Assembly: GCF_001649575.2 (NCBI RefSeq)
Contig: NC_051445.1
Coordinates: 9,483,000-9,546,999 of the forward strand
Length of the DNA stretch: 64,000 nucleotides
Reading direction: 5' to 3'
DNA from: Kryptolebias marmoratus
Taxonomy: Eukaryota; Chordata; Actinopteri; Cyprinodontiformes; Rivulidae
Shown here: positions 14,401-27,945 of the stretch, piece by piece
Layout of the letters: every line of letters begins with the position of its first letter
Position numbering within the stretch: the stretch's first letter is position 1
The notes under the pieces: generated by a model
The model's database searches: none
The model's input: the letters and a program-made list of their open reading frames with translations, nothing else
What the model was told of the DNA's origin: nothing
Made by a program: the position numbers and the translations under genes

Positions 14401-17400
14401 ACATTGTGGTATCATATCATTTCTGTTCGCATTATTCACCCCGTCTGGTAAATGTAGACAATTATGACAATTATGCAGAAATGATCACAATTATCTCAAA
14501 TACAATTAAGAGATTATCCGTAATCTTGACAGGGCTATTTGTGACATTGCATTAACTTACTGAAACAAAGACAAGGCTGTGTGTCTTAATTAATGTCAAA
14601 GCTGGTCACATACTCCTAAAATATTAAGTGTGTGACTTTTCCTTTGCCAGGCAGTGCATTTACACATCACGCCGTAGCTAATGGCTGTTTTTTTTGCCTT
14701 CCTATAATTGCTTTTCTTTACTTGCCCGGCGAGTCTAAACTGCAGAAAATAAGTTTCAACTAAGGAGTGATGCCTTTAAACACTCGTGGAAAAGTAAAAG
14801 TTTATAATCGGCGCAGGTTTGGAATCCCACCAGCAAAACGGGACACCCTGACAGGTGCTACTTATGATTTGCTACCAGACACTAAATTGGCCTCAACAGT
14901 AAATGTCATTTTGTAAGTAGGTGTCACTTTGCTGAGGGCTTAACAGGCAAAAAAAATAATTGGAGGTAATTTAACACTTTGAAATGTAATGCTACACAGT
15001 GGATTTCGGGTGAGGATTGGAGCTGTTTGAGCAGTCAGAGAACGAAATCTGGAGAAAGTTGGGGAGCAGGTTTGTACGCAGTGACCACGTCTCTGCAGGC
15101 CTGCTCCCCTGGTGACAGGACTCAGACCCTCCTGAGACAGCAGCTCTGACAGCTCATCAGAGGACTTCACGACACAGAAACTCAAAAGTGACTACACTCC
15201 AGAAGGGAGGGGAGCAATAAACCGAGCTGTGTCATTTCTCTGGGCTATTGGTTAGTGTTCAGCATTTAATAAAACTTAATTAAAATTATATTTCTTGTTC
15301 AAGCTTCCTGATGTTTTACACAGGGGACAAATTAAGTCACAAAAGATTAGTTTATCAACTATTTGTGCCAGTGTCGATGTGAAAAACAACATCGGAAATT
15401 AAGAACACTCGGAGAAAACTGGACCCAAAAAAAGCGAAAGAGCGGCTGTATTTTTATTTTTTTTCTGTTAATAAACTGCCTGTCATGACTCATGTGAGAT
15501 TGTTTAAAGCCTCTGTGTTGAGGTGCCTGCCTTGCTGCAAAGAAATACAGCTCAATAAAAGAGTTGCAGGGATACTCTATTACTTATTTACATAGTGCTG
15601 CCACTGCAATACCTTTGTAGTCGCAGTAGGTTCCATAGGCAAAGAGGTTCAGGAGCTGGTACACTGGTGCATGAGGGCCGTTCTCCAGCTGTGGTTTGAA
15701 GAGAAAATAAGAGAAAATGAGGCGCTAGTATGAAAACTATACCACTACATTTCATCTATCCACTCGGAGTAGGTCTGACAAGAGGTCTTACTGCCTCAGT
15801 AAAGGTTAGAAAGGCCAATAAAACCTCACTACTGAATATATTAAAAATATTTCAGTGTGAAAAAAAAGAGAGGATGATTCAATATGCACATCAAATTCTG
15901 TCTCTGGTGATCTTTTGAATCTGAATAGATTTTTCACCCCTGGTCACCCATACTGTTTCTCAAAGACTAACCAGACTATATTAAGAATTTTAATTGCAAA
16001 TTTTTTGCCTGTCAAAAAACACACCTGAGGTGTGCAAGATCCCCACCATGCTTGGCAAATGTTTTCTTACTTATTTTTTTTTTTTCCAGTTTAGCCAGCC
16101 AGGTGTTTGCCAAGACTTAAAATGTAAATGAGCCGAGCTGCAATTTATCTGACTTCTATAATCAGAACACTGATTTGACAAGAGTTGAACGGGCAAGGCC
16201 AGAAAATTACATAAAAACGTTGCATTCTGTTAATCACACATACTGTTTGAAAAGAAGACGCCTGATATATTCAAGTTTATCTTTCTTTTTGCCAGAGGAA
16301 TGCTCTGTGTGAGAGAAAAAAAATAGTACTATTAGCCAATTTTATCAACTAATCTAAAGATAAAATAGAACAAAAAGGAAGTGAAAGATAAAGAGCTTCC
16401 TTTGATAAAGTAGAGTAAAAAATAAGCATATTCAAGCTGATCACAGAAGAAAAAGGGGTTAAAGCTTTGTGTTGCATCAAACATTTGTTGCTCTTTCATT
16501 TCGGGGAACTTCTGCAATTTTTAATAACAGATTAGAAGACAAGAGTCGTCAAAAGTTTGAACAAGGATGACATGTGGACAAATGTCAACTCAAACTGAGG
16601 GACTGATTGATGCATGTTTTTTTACTTTGAATCCTAGCAAAATCTTTGTTTCTCATTTTCTCTGTCACAATTTTAACCTTCTCCGCAGGTTTCCAATAAA
16701 CACAGAGCTGAAAATTTTATAACTGCTTCCCTTCGACATTTAATTTCACAATATTGTCTTCAATTTTCTGAAGTGATGCTTGTGTTCCATTTCATCAGCA
16801 TGAAACCACATTACGGTCATTTAGTAAATGAGGACAAATGCAATTTCACAGTTTAGTTCATAAAAGTGCTTCAAATCCTTGCCAAATATTACGACTGGTT
16901 GGATATGTTCTCCATTTTTCTCAGGACTTTCCAAGCAATAGATCTAACGTTCAAGTATGATTTTATTTTCAAAATAATAGTTATAAATTTCTGTAGATTC
17001 CCGTGGAAGTTATAACAGAAGTAATATAATTAACAGCCTGAGTGTGATGCTGCTGTTATAAATTCAATGTATGAGGTTGATTGACAGAAAATGCAGGTAA
17101 AGAAAATGACCGGATGGATGTTAATTGGGAACAGAAATGTGAGAAATGTACGTCTTACTTACAGTATATGATAAATTTACTTCAGTGTGGTTTAGGTAGA
17201 TACCTTTCATCCTAAAAGGTACTCAGTCTGTGCTTATGCTCATCAGATTTTCCATGGGTTTTAGATTAAGTGGTGAAGTAGTTTATTTTTTTTTTTTGTT
17301 TGTTTTGTTTTGATGTCAGGCCTAAGTAGCTACTAAAGAGGAGAAGTGTTAATACATTTTCATGCACAGTTCAGCTGTGACTACAGTATTGTGAGAGACT

Positions 17401-18541
17401 ACCAGGGGTGTAACGGTACGTGTATTTGTACCAAACGGTCACGGTGCAGATGTTTGGCACGAGTACGTTGAAGTAGACTGTGAATACATTAGTCACAGCT
17501 GATCACCGCTCCCATCCAGAAGTGGGCACATGTTTTATTTAACAGCTTTTTACTAACAGCCACAGCAGAAAAGAAGCAGAGGAAGATACTGTTTAAACAC
17601 TCTACAACAAATAAAGCATGAATGGTTTGTTCAGAATAATAGGCAGAAACCTAAAGACCTGCTAGTTTGTTTCACATCAGCTGTATGGAGAAGTTTCCTG
17701 GTCATCTGCAGCATGTATGGCAAGCAGTTATATCAAAACTTCTATATCTATTCAACACCCCTGATGTCAAGAGTTGTTTCTCTCACACTAGAAGTGAGCG
17801 TTTCGCATTTTATTTATTTTGTATTTTCACATTGGGAGATGTTATTCGGTTCTGTATAGCATTTTGTTTTGCATCAAGTCTAGGTCAAATTAAATGAAGC
17901 AAACACAACTTTCTGTTTTATATTCTCCTTTCTTAAACCAATAGAACAATATTTCTCTGAAGTTTATCAACCTTGGCCTGTAGGACACAGTTTACAGTTC
18001 AAACTGGATGAAAAAGACAGAATGATGCAATTTTTTGATATTTATGGAAGTTACCGATTGACCTCAACAATAACTGTGACCCTCATACCAAGGTACCATA
18101 GGAGGTAAGTGATTGTGTTAGCAAAATGCTCATGAATCACTGGATGAATCTGGAAGTAATCAATGGATGTATGTCTACAACTGAGTAACTTTTGGAGTTG
18201 GACAGCAGATATGCATTTCTTTGAGGAATGCTACTTTCATTTCAGTCTGTAAGCAGTGGAGACAGGAGGAGTCAGGCGCCCAAGTCAGGATGACTTTTTA
18301 TGGTCTGATCTTGAAAAATCTGATCAAGTAAAATTAAAGTCTGAGTAAAATGTTTTGGTGGAAGTAGGACGATAATTAGCTCTTTTTCTAACAAGATATA
18401 TAAATGTGGTTTGTTTACCTCTCTGACATTAGGCAGCTCCAGGATATCGGAGAAAACGTAGAGGCCTGGGGTCTCCAGCAGAGAGCTGACAGCCTGGGCC
18501 AGCGCTGAGCCTGACAGAGACAGAAGCTGCTCTACCTCCAT
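8472..18541 (-). CDS. cops7a: COP9 signalosome complex subunit 7a, complete, 7 coding exons
   Basis: Coding exons in transcript order are 18541-18419, 15688-15613, 13296-13208, 12419-12217, 12135-12030, 10068-9899 and 8511-8472. All have GT-AG borders and matching phases, totalling 807 nt (268 aa; human COPS7A is about 275). The N-terminal two-thirds is the PCI-type fold, with recognisable segments [60 protein letters not shown] and [13 protein letters not shown] charged helix follows ([12 protein letters not shown]), then a low-complexity tail ending KIWSKSN. That ending is the COPS7A type rather than COPS7B. The protein is a scaffold subunit of the COP9 signalosome, which removes NEDD8 from cullins in cytosol and nucleus. 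The start is the ATG at the first base of exon 18541, and all earlier exon sequence would be 5' UTR. The orientation is convergent with PIANP. Confidence 0.93.
11605..11668 (+). repeat. 3' fragment of a teleost LINE/SINE-type repeat in a COPS7A intron
   Basis: The stretch reads TTGTTGTGAATTGGTGCTAT and runs into AAACTGAATTGAATTA. This is the usual end of a very common fish interspersed repeat. I recognise only this tail. Confidence 0.45.
17403..17480. mobile_element. hAT-like transposon terminus (fragment)
   Basis: The stretch begins CAGGGGTGTAACGGTACGTG, the typical inverted terminus of a widespread fish hAT family. It continues with the usual imperfect GTACC/CGGT-rich subterminal sequence. 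No matching opposite end was found nearby, so it is a truncated copy within a COPS7A intron. Confidence 0.5.
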
Positions 18542-19434
18542 CTGAAGACAAGGTGCATAGGTAACAAGACACACAGATAGATTAGACAAGTAGCACCGCA
18601 AGTGTGACAAAGGACAAAAAAATAAGGTCTCTCAGCACTTAAGCCCTCGCACCGTTCCCTGTATGATGTGAATTTCATCATCTCTACCTGTCTGCAAAGG
18701 TCCTTTCAGCCCTGCGAGGGCCGACCCAGCAGACTGTGACAGATTATATGCTCCATCTACAAATGTGCCATAACACACCTCCCACTAAAAAAGTGATTTA
18801 AAAGACAGGCTAAATAAAACTAAAAAAATGAACACACATGGCCATCAGCAGAGCTTGTTTTCAGAAGACATCAGTCAGCACATTTACTTGTACAAAATAA
18901 GTGAAATTCTTGTTGAAAAACCACTCAAGCCTTTTATGGTTTAAATAGACAATTAAAAACCAGCTTGCCAGCATATTACTGTGAAACTGAAGACTGACAG
19001 GTTTAATGTTAGGGCAAATGCTTGAGTATGGGGGCCCCAAAATAGTAGGAACCTAACTGTGTGTACTTCCCCGAGGTCCCAATTGATTTTCTGGACATGA
19101 AAAAGGAAATCACCTAAAACCATTAAGACTTGAAACATATGTAAGCCATGGTATTTAGTTAACAAAAATACTAACAGTTATTGCTTGGCAAATTGTCAGG
19201 CATATATAAAAAAATAGTCTCTTATTCCTTTACCATCCACCAGCAGAGGATTCTGGACCAAAGCTCTTAAAACTAGCAGAAGAGCCACTCACACACTGGA
19301 AGTGTAGCAGCACCGGGTAGCACCACTTTTGGCAACAAGTCTAATAAATGAGAAGCAGAGCATAAATATTCATCAACTCATTTTCTGCAAAGAAATATGA
19401 CCCAAATGCACCTAGGGCTAAAGGCAAAATCAGA

Positions 19435-20490
19435 TCGATTACCATCCAGCCATCCTCGAATGCTTGTCCGTGGTCAGGTTGCAGGGGCAACAAGTCCATG
19501 AGGGAAAACCTCCAAAGGGAGACATCCTAATCAGATACCAGAGTCAACTCAGCTGACTCCTTTCGATGCGAAGGAGTAACAGCTCTAATCCGAGCTCCCT
19601 CCTGGACGACTAAGCTCCTCACCCATCTCTAAAGCTGAGCCTGGCCACCCTACAAAGGAAGCTTTTTTTTAGCTGCTTGTATCCGGGATCTTGTTCTTGC
19701 GGTCATCAGCTGCACTTCATGACCATATGTAAGGGTTGGAACGTAGGCAGACCAGTAAACTGAGAGCTTTGCCTTTCGACTCAACTCTTTCTTCACCATG
19801 ACAGACCAAAGCGACACCCTCATTACTGCGAACGAGGCCCAGATCTGTCACTTCATCCTACTATCACTCATGAACAAGACTCCCAGATACTTAAACTCCT
19901 CCACTTGAGGCAGAGACTCCCACCTTTTTCCTGTTAAGGACCACAGCTTTAGACTGACTATCATCCCAGTCTCTTCACACTTGGCTGCGAACCGTCCCAG
20001 TGCACGCTGAAGGTCATGGTCTGAAGACAGTAACAGAACCACAACATCTGCAAAAAGCAGAGACGAGACCCTGAGGCTCCCAAACCAGACATCCACCTCT
20101 CCATGGCTGCCATGAACACCACAAACAGGAAAGGAGACAAGGGCCAGCCCCAGTGGAGTCCAACCTGCACTGAAAACGAGCTTGACTTTGTGCCAAGGAC
20201 GTGGACACAGCTCTTACTTTGGTTATACAGGGACAGGATAGCTCTTAAAAGTGACCCCAGCATCCCATACTCCCACAGCACCCCCCACAGAATGTCTCAG
20301 GGATATGGCCATGAGCCTTCTCCAGATCAATAAAACACATGTAGACTGAAGAGTCAAACTCCCATGACCCAGGACGAACCCTTCCTGAATCTGAGGCTCA
20401 ACAATTAGTTGGAGCCTCCCGCCCAACACCCTGGAGTAAACTTTCCCAGAGAGGCTGATAAGTGTCATCCCTCAATTAGGATGAATTACC
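19435..20490 (-). mobile_element. LINE (non-LTR retrotransposon) fragment with decayed reverse transcriptase
   Basis: Frames on the - strand carry broken reverse-transcriptase blocks in the right order: LISLSGKVYSRVL and VEPQIQEGF near 20.45-20.35 kb, then LHWGWPLSPFLFVVFM near 20.13 kb, then SSLLFADVVVLL near 20.05 kb (the FADD box, one D lost), and VEEFKYLGVLF near 19.87 kb. Downstream homology continues to about 19.45 kb. Frameshifts and stops make it inactive. It lies in the first intron of COPS7A, on the same strand. I cannot assign the clade with certainty. Confidence 0.8.
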
Positions 20491-21752
20491 TTAGTAGGAA
20501 AATGATACTGCCTCAAGCAAATGTCTAAAAATTAAAAATAACACCCCAGCAAACAAACAAAAAATGAAAGGGCCATTCTTTGATGCTGCATCTCTTTTCA
20601 AGGTTTTCTAAACATAAATATAAAAAAGTCGAGGTTAAGGTGACATTTTACCATTTCTAAAGTGTCTAACTGTCAAACAAAAGTGCTCTATAGATTTGGA
20701 TAATTTAAGATCTTTAATCTCAACAAATTCTGGGACACGAGAAAAGTTAAGTATTACAGGCGAGTGATAAAATCATTGCAATTGCATCAGGCTGGTTTCA
20801 TTACCTGAGGCTACTTTCTGAAATGAATGCAACAGAGACTCTGAAAGCCCACTGGAGCTAAAACTTGTCTTCTTTGTTTTTCATTCATTTCCAACCAGTG
20901 TTGATAGCACAGATATAATGTCTCATCATAAATCTGATGGTGTTTGATGCACTTGCACATCTTCCACATGTCCCCCTGGATCACCATCAAAGAGGGCCAA
21001 AGAGCATATTCCCAGACAAGCCGAACAGATGATCAAGCATGTGTTGCCAGTAAGCAAATTAACCTACTGTGTGCTTCTGAAGCGGTGTCTCTCGAAATTC
21101 CAGGTATTTTTCAAAGGCAAGCCTTAAACCCGAGGTTTGATCAAATCAATCTGTTTATCTCTACTCCTTTTTTGAAGGTAAAACTACATGTAAATAATTT
21201 ATAAAACAAGAGCTTCGCAGAACTGCTTAATTGACGAGGAAAGATGCTAATGTTCAGGTTCAAATTATGCTTAAATTAAAAAAATAATATCAAAAAACTG
21301 AAATTAGTAAGATTCTCAAACTGCTAATAGTTATTGCAATATACTGTTTTAATGATTAGTTTGAGCAATAATTTCATTTTATTGTTCTGTTATTTTCTCA
21401 TTTATTAAGATCATTTTAGGTCAAAAATATCTTGTACTCTTTCTTCCATTATTTTTTTAATCAGAATATAGAATTTGAGGCTCATCAGTCAGATTATAAA
21501 TATCAGAGCAAAACAGTTTTTGTCAATTAAGGTATAAATTTGACAGAATTTATTTATTCAGTTTAACTTCTAATGTTTTATAAATAACACTTGTTGATCC
21601 AGATTTTTTGAATTTTAGGTGAATGTTACTTAAGCTTGTAATACCCATCGAAACACATTTTGCAGACTAACAAGCTTACGACAAAAAACACTAATGATCA
21701 TAAATGCAGAATTGTCATTCGCTGGAAGCAAAACAGTACTGTGTCTAGTTCA

Positions 21753-21781
21753 TCATCATTATCATCATCATCATCATCATG
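21753..21781. repeat. (ATC)n microsatellite
   Basis: About nine CAT/ATC units with one interruption, in the COPS7A 5' intron. Confidence 0.9.
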
Positions 21782-23893
21782 AACATTTGAAGCAGAGAGG
21801 AGACAAGTTAATCATTACTTGAGTTGGCAACAGTTTGCAACTGGAAATGTAAATAAAAAGATTGAAAAAATTGCATGTCAGTTACTTTTAATTTATGTAA
21901 AGAAAAGATGAGCAACAAATAAATAAATAAATCTAAACATTAGGACAATAAAATCACAAGTGTTTTCCAAATACATCCAACAAGTCTACAAAATCTGTAG
22001 GGAAATTTTACATTTTTGTTGCTTCTCATTGTTTATGTTAACATTTTCTTAAAGTAAATATGTAAAGATATACTTTTATTTAATTAATTTAATTCCCTGT
22101 GAGATTTTAAATTGACCATGGACATGAGTGTATCGGCATTTGCCTATTGCCAGTAAAATAGCAGAAAAAAAAATCTTAACCCACAAGGACATTTTTCTGA
22201 AAAGTAATAAAAAACTCCTAAAGTGGAGCAGCTTGCTGCAGATGGAGTACGTATTTTTCACAAAAACTTACCTTCCTCTATCTATTGCTCCTCTCAACTC
22301 TTTCACCTCTCTAAATCTCTTAAATCCCAGCAGCTCAGCTTCTGTACACTCTGGTTCAAACAAGTAGAGATTGCTGTGGACGATAAATATATATACAGTA
22401 GGTTTTACTTTTATAACACAGTGTTGCACTTATAACAGTCAGAGAGAAATATACCGTGCATCTTTTGATACATGTTAGGAGTCGATACTGTTGTATTGTA
22501 GTGCTGTGATTATTAAAACTTTTGTTTTTGATACAGAATAAAGCAATTTAAGGTGAAGTATTTGCCAAACTTGATTCAATAACTGGGATTTTTCTTCAAT
22601 ACACAGTTTCAAACTAGAGATAAAACCATTTTAATAGGCCAATATTGGTCACTTTTTTAATGTTTGTACATCAATTACTAAATAGGAAAAGAAGATGCAA
22701 AAGCAGCTGCTACAACCAGCTTTTTGTAGCCTAGAAATTATTTTTTAAAAGTAAGAGTGCTACTCTATGTATTATTTTAAAGTGGATAAAATCTCATACG
22801 GGCTTTTAGGAATGTTTATTTAAGTTAATCAGATTATTGTTGCGTTTTACCAAATGAAAAATATATATTGACTAAAAAGTTTTTAAAAAATTGGTGTGCT
22901 GAAGATAAGTATCGGCCATAGAAAACTCACATCGGTCAACCTGATTTAAACTACACATTATATTGACAAAATGTTGTTTTGGCCCAATTACACAAATGTG
23001 TTTGATTTTCAAAAGCTCTGCAATGCAGGAAACAACCCTCTTTCATGCTGTTCATTAAGTTTTTTAAAATTTTAGTCATGTAATTTCTTTTACAGTTTCA
23101 CATGGTAGCAATTGACTCTGTATTTATTATTTATTTTTTTAAAAAACCTGTTTAATAAGTATTTATTTTTAAAAAAGGCTTTTGCAATTCCTTTTACATT
23201 TTAATGTAACAATCATGCAGAAGTAAAACCAAAACAAAGTAATCTAAAATAAACTTTGAACCGAGCATACACTTAGGTTTTATATTGCTTTATAGTACCC
23301 ATATTTATTAACAATTTCTTATTTACCGATTTTATAGTTTATTATAAATTTTGTACAGCAATTTGGTCAACTAAGATTGTTTTTAAAACGTGCTATTAAA
23401 AATACTCTTTGATCTAGATTTGAGTATATAAAATCGCTTTTTAAAGCAGTTTTTAAACTACTTTTCTGAGCGAGTTAATACTCGGTAATACTCCTGGACA
23501 GGCTCACATAAACTCCGTGTACTTTGGTTAGCAGCAAGGCTAAATCACCGGCATATTAATATAAAAGCTAGCTATTTTCTCTGTCAGACACACAGTAATG
23601 CAGACGAGGAACACTGCTGAACCTAGAAACACCTACATACTGTTTCGGATTTTTGAGCATTTTAAACAGTTCGTGTTAATATTTACGTTCGTTGGTCTCC
23701 AAGCTGAATGTGTCATGCTAGCTCGGTTGCTAATAGCTTCCACTTAACCGCCGACTTTAGGCCCCACTCAATTTTAAATCTTTCTAACAACTCAACCATA
23801 CGGCTACGCTGCACCAACAGCCCCGAGATTAAAACACGAACGCACATTTTTAAGCAAAAGTTGAAAAACGCGAATCTGTACGCTTAAAGTGTA

Positions 23894-23955
23894 CCTTGTT
23901 GTGTTGTTTTGTAGCAGTTAGCCTCTCTCTTGGTTGTTCGGTTCCGCTGTCAAAG
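23894..23955 (-). other. cops7a: Candidate COPS7A 5' non-coding first exon
   Basis: On the - strand a good donor (AACAAG followed by GTACAC) ends a short GC-richer stretch about 5.4 kb upstream of the first coding exon, whose acceptor lies right at the ATG. The stretch has no long open frame, which suits an untranslated leader exon. The start coordinate is approximate. Confidence 0.4.
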
Positions 23956-24030
23956 CACGCACAACAACAAATCAACGTGCTTTCTGATTGGTCCGTGAAC
24001 TAAAGTGGGCGGGAAGATGATGACTGTCAA
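23956..24030 (-). promoter_or_regulatory. Candidate COPS7A promoter with CCAAT box
   Basis: On the - strand a CCAAT motif within GACCAATCAG (about 23985-23995) lies some 40-60 bases upstream of the putative leader exon. The surrounding sequence is richer in G and C than the flanks, as in TATA-less housekeeping promoters. Confidence 0.35.
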
Positions 24031-27000
24031 TCATCCTCTGAGTCAAGAGATTAGAGAAAACAGCGACATCTAGTGGCGACCTGGTATAAACCCCTTGAAT
24101 CTGTGCAGATCAGTAGATACTGCATGAACAATCTTCCTAATTTAGATCTATAACTTCCGTAACTGCAGGATTCTACATGCAGTCACTAAAAGATTCAGAG
24201 GGTAACAATGTGAAGTTATTTTTTAGTGTTCAGGTTTGCTACTACCTCAAATTTAACTACAAATCAGGTCCCAAGAATTATCATCTGTTGATGTATGTAA
24301 GACATACATCAAAATCTTGTCAATTTAGGAATAAAAACATAATAATTGAAAGAGTTTATGTGTTTAAGTCTAATTTAGTTGTATGTCATTTTCAAAGTTC
24401 CTGTTTAATTATGAACTTTTCTCTTAGTTTTTAGTTTAAATTAAAATTCTTCCATGCCTTGTTTTGTAATAGGAGCACTTAAGAAGAACTTTGAGACAAG
24501 TCTGCAATTATTATTTCTGAAAATTTTAAGCAGTCATATAAATTTCATGACCAATTAGTATTTTATGACTGCATGTCACGCAGGTATTTCATCCATGATT
24601 TTAGCCCCGTGTTTGAAGTTACTGTCGTTTCTCCTGTCCTTTTTGCACATTCAGTCACACAGATTTGTTCCACTGCATATTAAATTTGACTGGAATTGAC
24701 AATAAAGTACTTGGACTGAGCTGAACTGAAAATTCCCCAAATGAATTACACAAAAAGGCAGAATCACTTTTTAATGAAATCTCACAACTCATATCCACAC
24801 TTAGGGAATAACATTAGATAAATGTTCTTTCTTCAATCAAAGCCAATTCAAGTAACACAACTGCTACTTTAATTTGAACTTAGTGTTATTAGTTTCATGC
24901 GGTACAAGTTATCTGCATGCAACTAACTGCAAAAAAAACCCTGCAGAAGCAGATTTATTGATATATGAAATAGCAGAACATTCCAGAAAAATAACAAAAC
25001 TCATTTTAAAAGGAAAAACACAATAAAATAAAATGGGCTCAAAAGCAACACATAGCTCAGATAAACTGCAAAACCCTGCCAAATCTGCCCCAAAGGCAAA
25101 CAGGAAAAAAAATGTAATTGTCCCCTTTAAATTTCTTCTGAAAACATTGCTGCTATATCTTTTTCTCTCACAGTCCTGTGCAGTTTGCATGTTTTAGAAT
25201 TTCAGTTAAATGGCATCCATCTTGTGGTTTTGTTTATAGGTACACGATCACGAGGAATGTTAAACGATCTCTTTGAGTGACTGTCTAAGGTGGCATAAAT
25301 CGTCTTCAGGTGTCCCTCTGGAGCGGTGGTTGTCTGGCTCTGAGCTCCACTGATTACACTGTCTGAGGCTCAGACACAGAGCTGTTTGACAGATAAGACA
25401 AACTAAATTAACAACTGTGAATATCTTGGACAAAAGTGGAAAAAACAAACTCATCCTCCGCTTTGATTTATTGATCATGAAACCAAATCTGAAGGGTCTG
25501 ACACATAGATCAGCATCGACTTCTGAATTTTATGAATTTAAAAATGTTTTTCTTTTGTTTGTTTTCTTTTCCTTTGGATCTTTCTGTGGAGTTTGTTCAA
25601 TATCAAAGTTGGAAATCTCAGCAGAGAAGCAATTTTAGCGAATAAAAAAACAAATGCATGAATGACTTTATGCATGAGGTATTATTCGTGTGGCAGTGTT
25701 GTATTGTTCATCGATTTCTCCTTCACTCTCATCATCAGACAGGCCAATCCAGAAGTGGAAATCAAATCCTCCAATCCTCCCTGCTTCCTTTTCTGCAGCA
25801 TCCCAGAAATAAGACACAAGCACACAGGCACACGTTCCGTTTGAACCCTTTAACACCAAAACACAGAACCAAACACATTTTTATTATTTTTTTTATTGTA
25901 CCAGGATGAATCCTCTGTTGCTATAGTTACAGTTGCCAACCCCACATCTGTAGCACTTTAAATACCACAGATATTATTTTAAACCTATGAACAGAACATA
26001 ATGTGTGGTGTTGTGGCGTGGCAACAAAGCCTTTCTTTGCATCTTCTTAAAATTAAAAATAACCTCCCACGCTGTTTGGTCTCATGGAGCATATCATTAC
26101 AACCCTATAGCAACGAGATACATAAAACAAAATTCTCATAATTCAAAGTTTCATTTTTTATTGTGTTTTTGTCACCTAGACGGTGGATTGTGTTACAGTC
26201 TGTTTGTTTTTTGTTTTTTTCTTTTGAAGTCTTGTTTTAGTGACATTATTGGACAAACTGATTTGGTCACATAAAAAATGAAGCATTTAGCAAATGTTTC
26301 ATGTACAAGAACTGGACTGAAAATGAGAGAAAACACAGCTGAAGTCCAAAGAATATTTTGACAGACCTTCAGGAAGCCAGAACTATTGATCAAGATCACT
26401 TTTTAGTTACACAGAATTGTACAACCTTTATCAGTTAAAAATTTCAGATAAACCATACTTCACATTGCAGTGATTGAATTAAAGACATGCTCAATTTGTC
26501 ACACATTGTTCTGCATTTTGACCTGTCAGGAATTATTAAATAACAAATGTTTTCTTTTTACCACAGTATTTGGGAAGTGGGCAGGTAGATATTTGAATGC
26601 AAAGCTGAAAAGAGAGCGCAGGTGCTGCTCGATGACAGTGAGGACAAGTCAAGGTTTGGTTACGAGGAGAAAAAATGAGTTGGAATAGTGGAAAAAAATA
26701 TGTCTACAAAGACATTTTCAGGATGTTTAAAGCACATTTGATTTAAAAGTGTAAAGGGGATCTTTAAAAACTTTTTATTGTTTGTATTGTTGTCTTTATG
26801 TCAATTAGTTCAATTTTTATTAGTAGGAAATGTGTTTAATTTGTATTGACACTGCATAGCTGTCTTCTTGTAGCTGTATGCCATGAAATTTTGTTTATCT
26901 TACATTAAGTGGATTTACTCATTAGTTTATTTAAACACACACAAGAAGAATGTTTCTAACAAACTGTGAAAGTGATGAGTTGAGTTACACATAAGCAGTC

Positions 27001-27475
27001 TTTAAACAATCAGAAAGCTCAGGTTGTCACTGATATATCTTGACAAAAACAATTTTTAACACCCAATGGACGACTACACTACACATCCTTCTTGTGTGTT
27101 TTGTTCTTCTACTTGATTTTTTTTGTATGTAACTTTGAGATAAATGACAACTGTCAGCTAAAATTAATAAATTAAATATGAATGAAGAATTCCTGTGCTG
27201 TAATTAAGTTAAACCTAACAATTAAACCATTGCAGAAGAATAAAAAATCAAAAACTTCAAGACTTCAACCCTGACCCTAGTCCAAGTCCATGCTGTAACG
27301 GCCCAATTAAGGAGAATAAGCAACACCTGTGCTGCTCAGCACTGTTGTCAGTTGTTGATGAGTTGTGTTCAAACACACCAGAGGATTCATGACCTCAGAG
27401 GACATTTCACTGACTTAGTTTATTCTAATTTCACTTCTTGCACCACACACACACTCATGAACTTGTGCACATTAT
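24031..27475. other. Intergenic AT-rich interval, no supportable gene
   Basis: The open frames are short and lack splice or family signals. A GACAATAAAGTACTTGGACT tail near 24699 resembles the 3' end of a common fish LINE/SINE repeat. No other structure was recognised. Confidence 0.5.
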
Positions 27476-27539
27476 GTCTGTAAAATGGTGACTGCTCGTC
27501 CCCTCATGACTGTCTTTGGGCTATCAGCCAGTCTAGTTA

Positions 27540-27935
27540 TAACTGCTGAAAAGGCCTGGCATTCCTTGAAGGGATGCATGTCACCGACTGCCTTGCTTAC
27601 CAGAGTTTTAAACTAAGATCATTTTATGATGAGAAATGACAAAATTACAGTCATTTTGGTCAAACCTTGTACATGACTTGTGTTAGTTATGTTAGCACTA
27701 TTTGTTGGGAAAGAATCACTTCTAATACCACACCAGATTTTGAGTTAATATCTGTAAAATTATATAAATATATATGTATATTATACCAATTTTTGTATTG
27801 GATAAGGTGTATTAGCTGTTAAGACCATCTTAAAATGCATTGAGTTCAAAAGTTAATGAGGTACAGATGTACAGCCAATGATTATTTTCTGAGGGTTTCA
27901 TGAAATACTTTGATAACATACAGACAGTTAACGTC
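27540..27935 (-). repeat. Unclassified interspersed repeat, copy 1
   Basis: The - strand of this stretch matches the copy at 29475-29860 over the shared end: AGTTTAAAACTCTGG, then a diverged part, then ATGCAT, CCTTCAAG and AATGC. Its inner part shares AGCTGTTAAGACCATCTT-like sequence with the stretch after the minisatellite. There is no coding capacity. The family looks like a non-autonomous element, possibly a MITE. Confidence 0.5.
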
Positions 27936-27945
27936 AAGCATTTAA

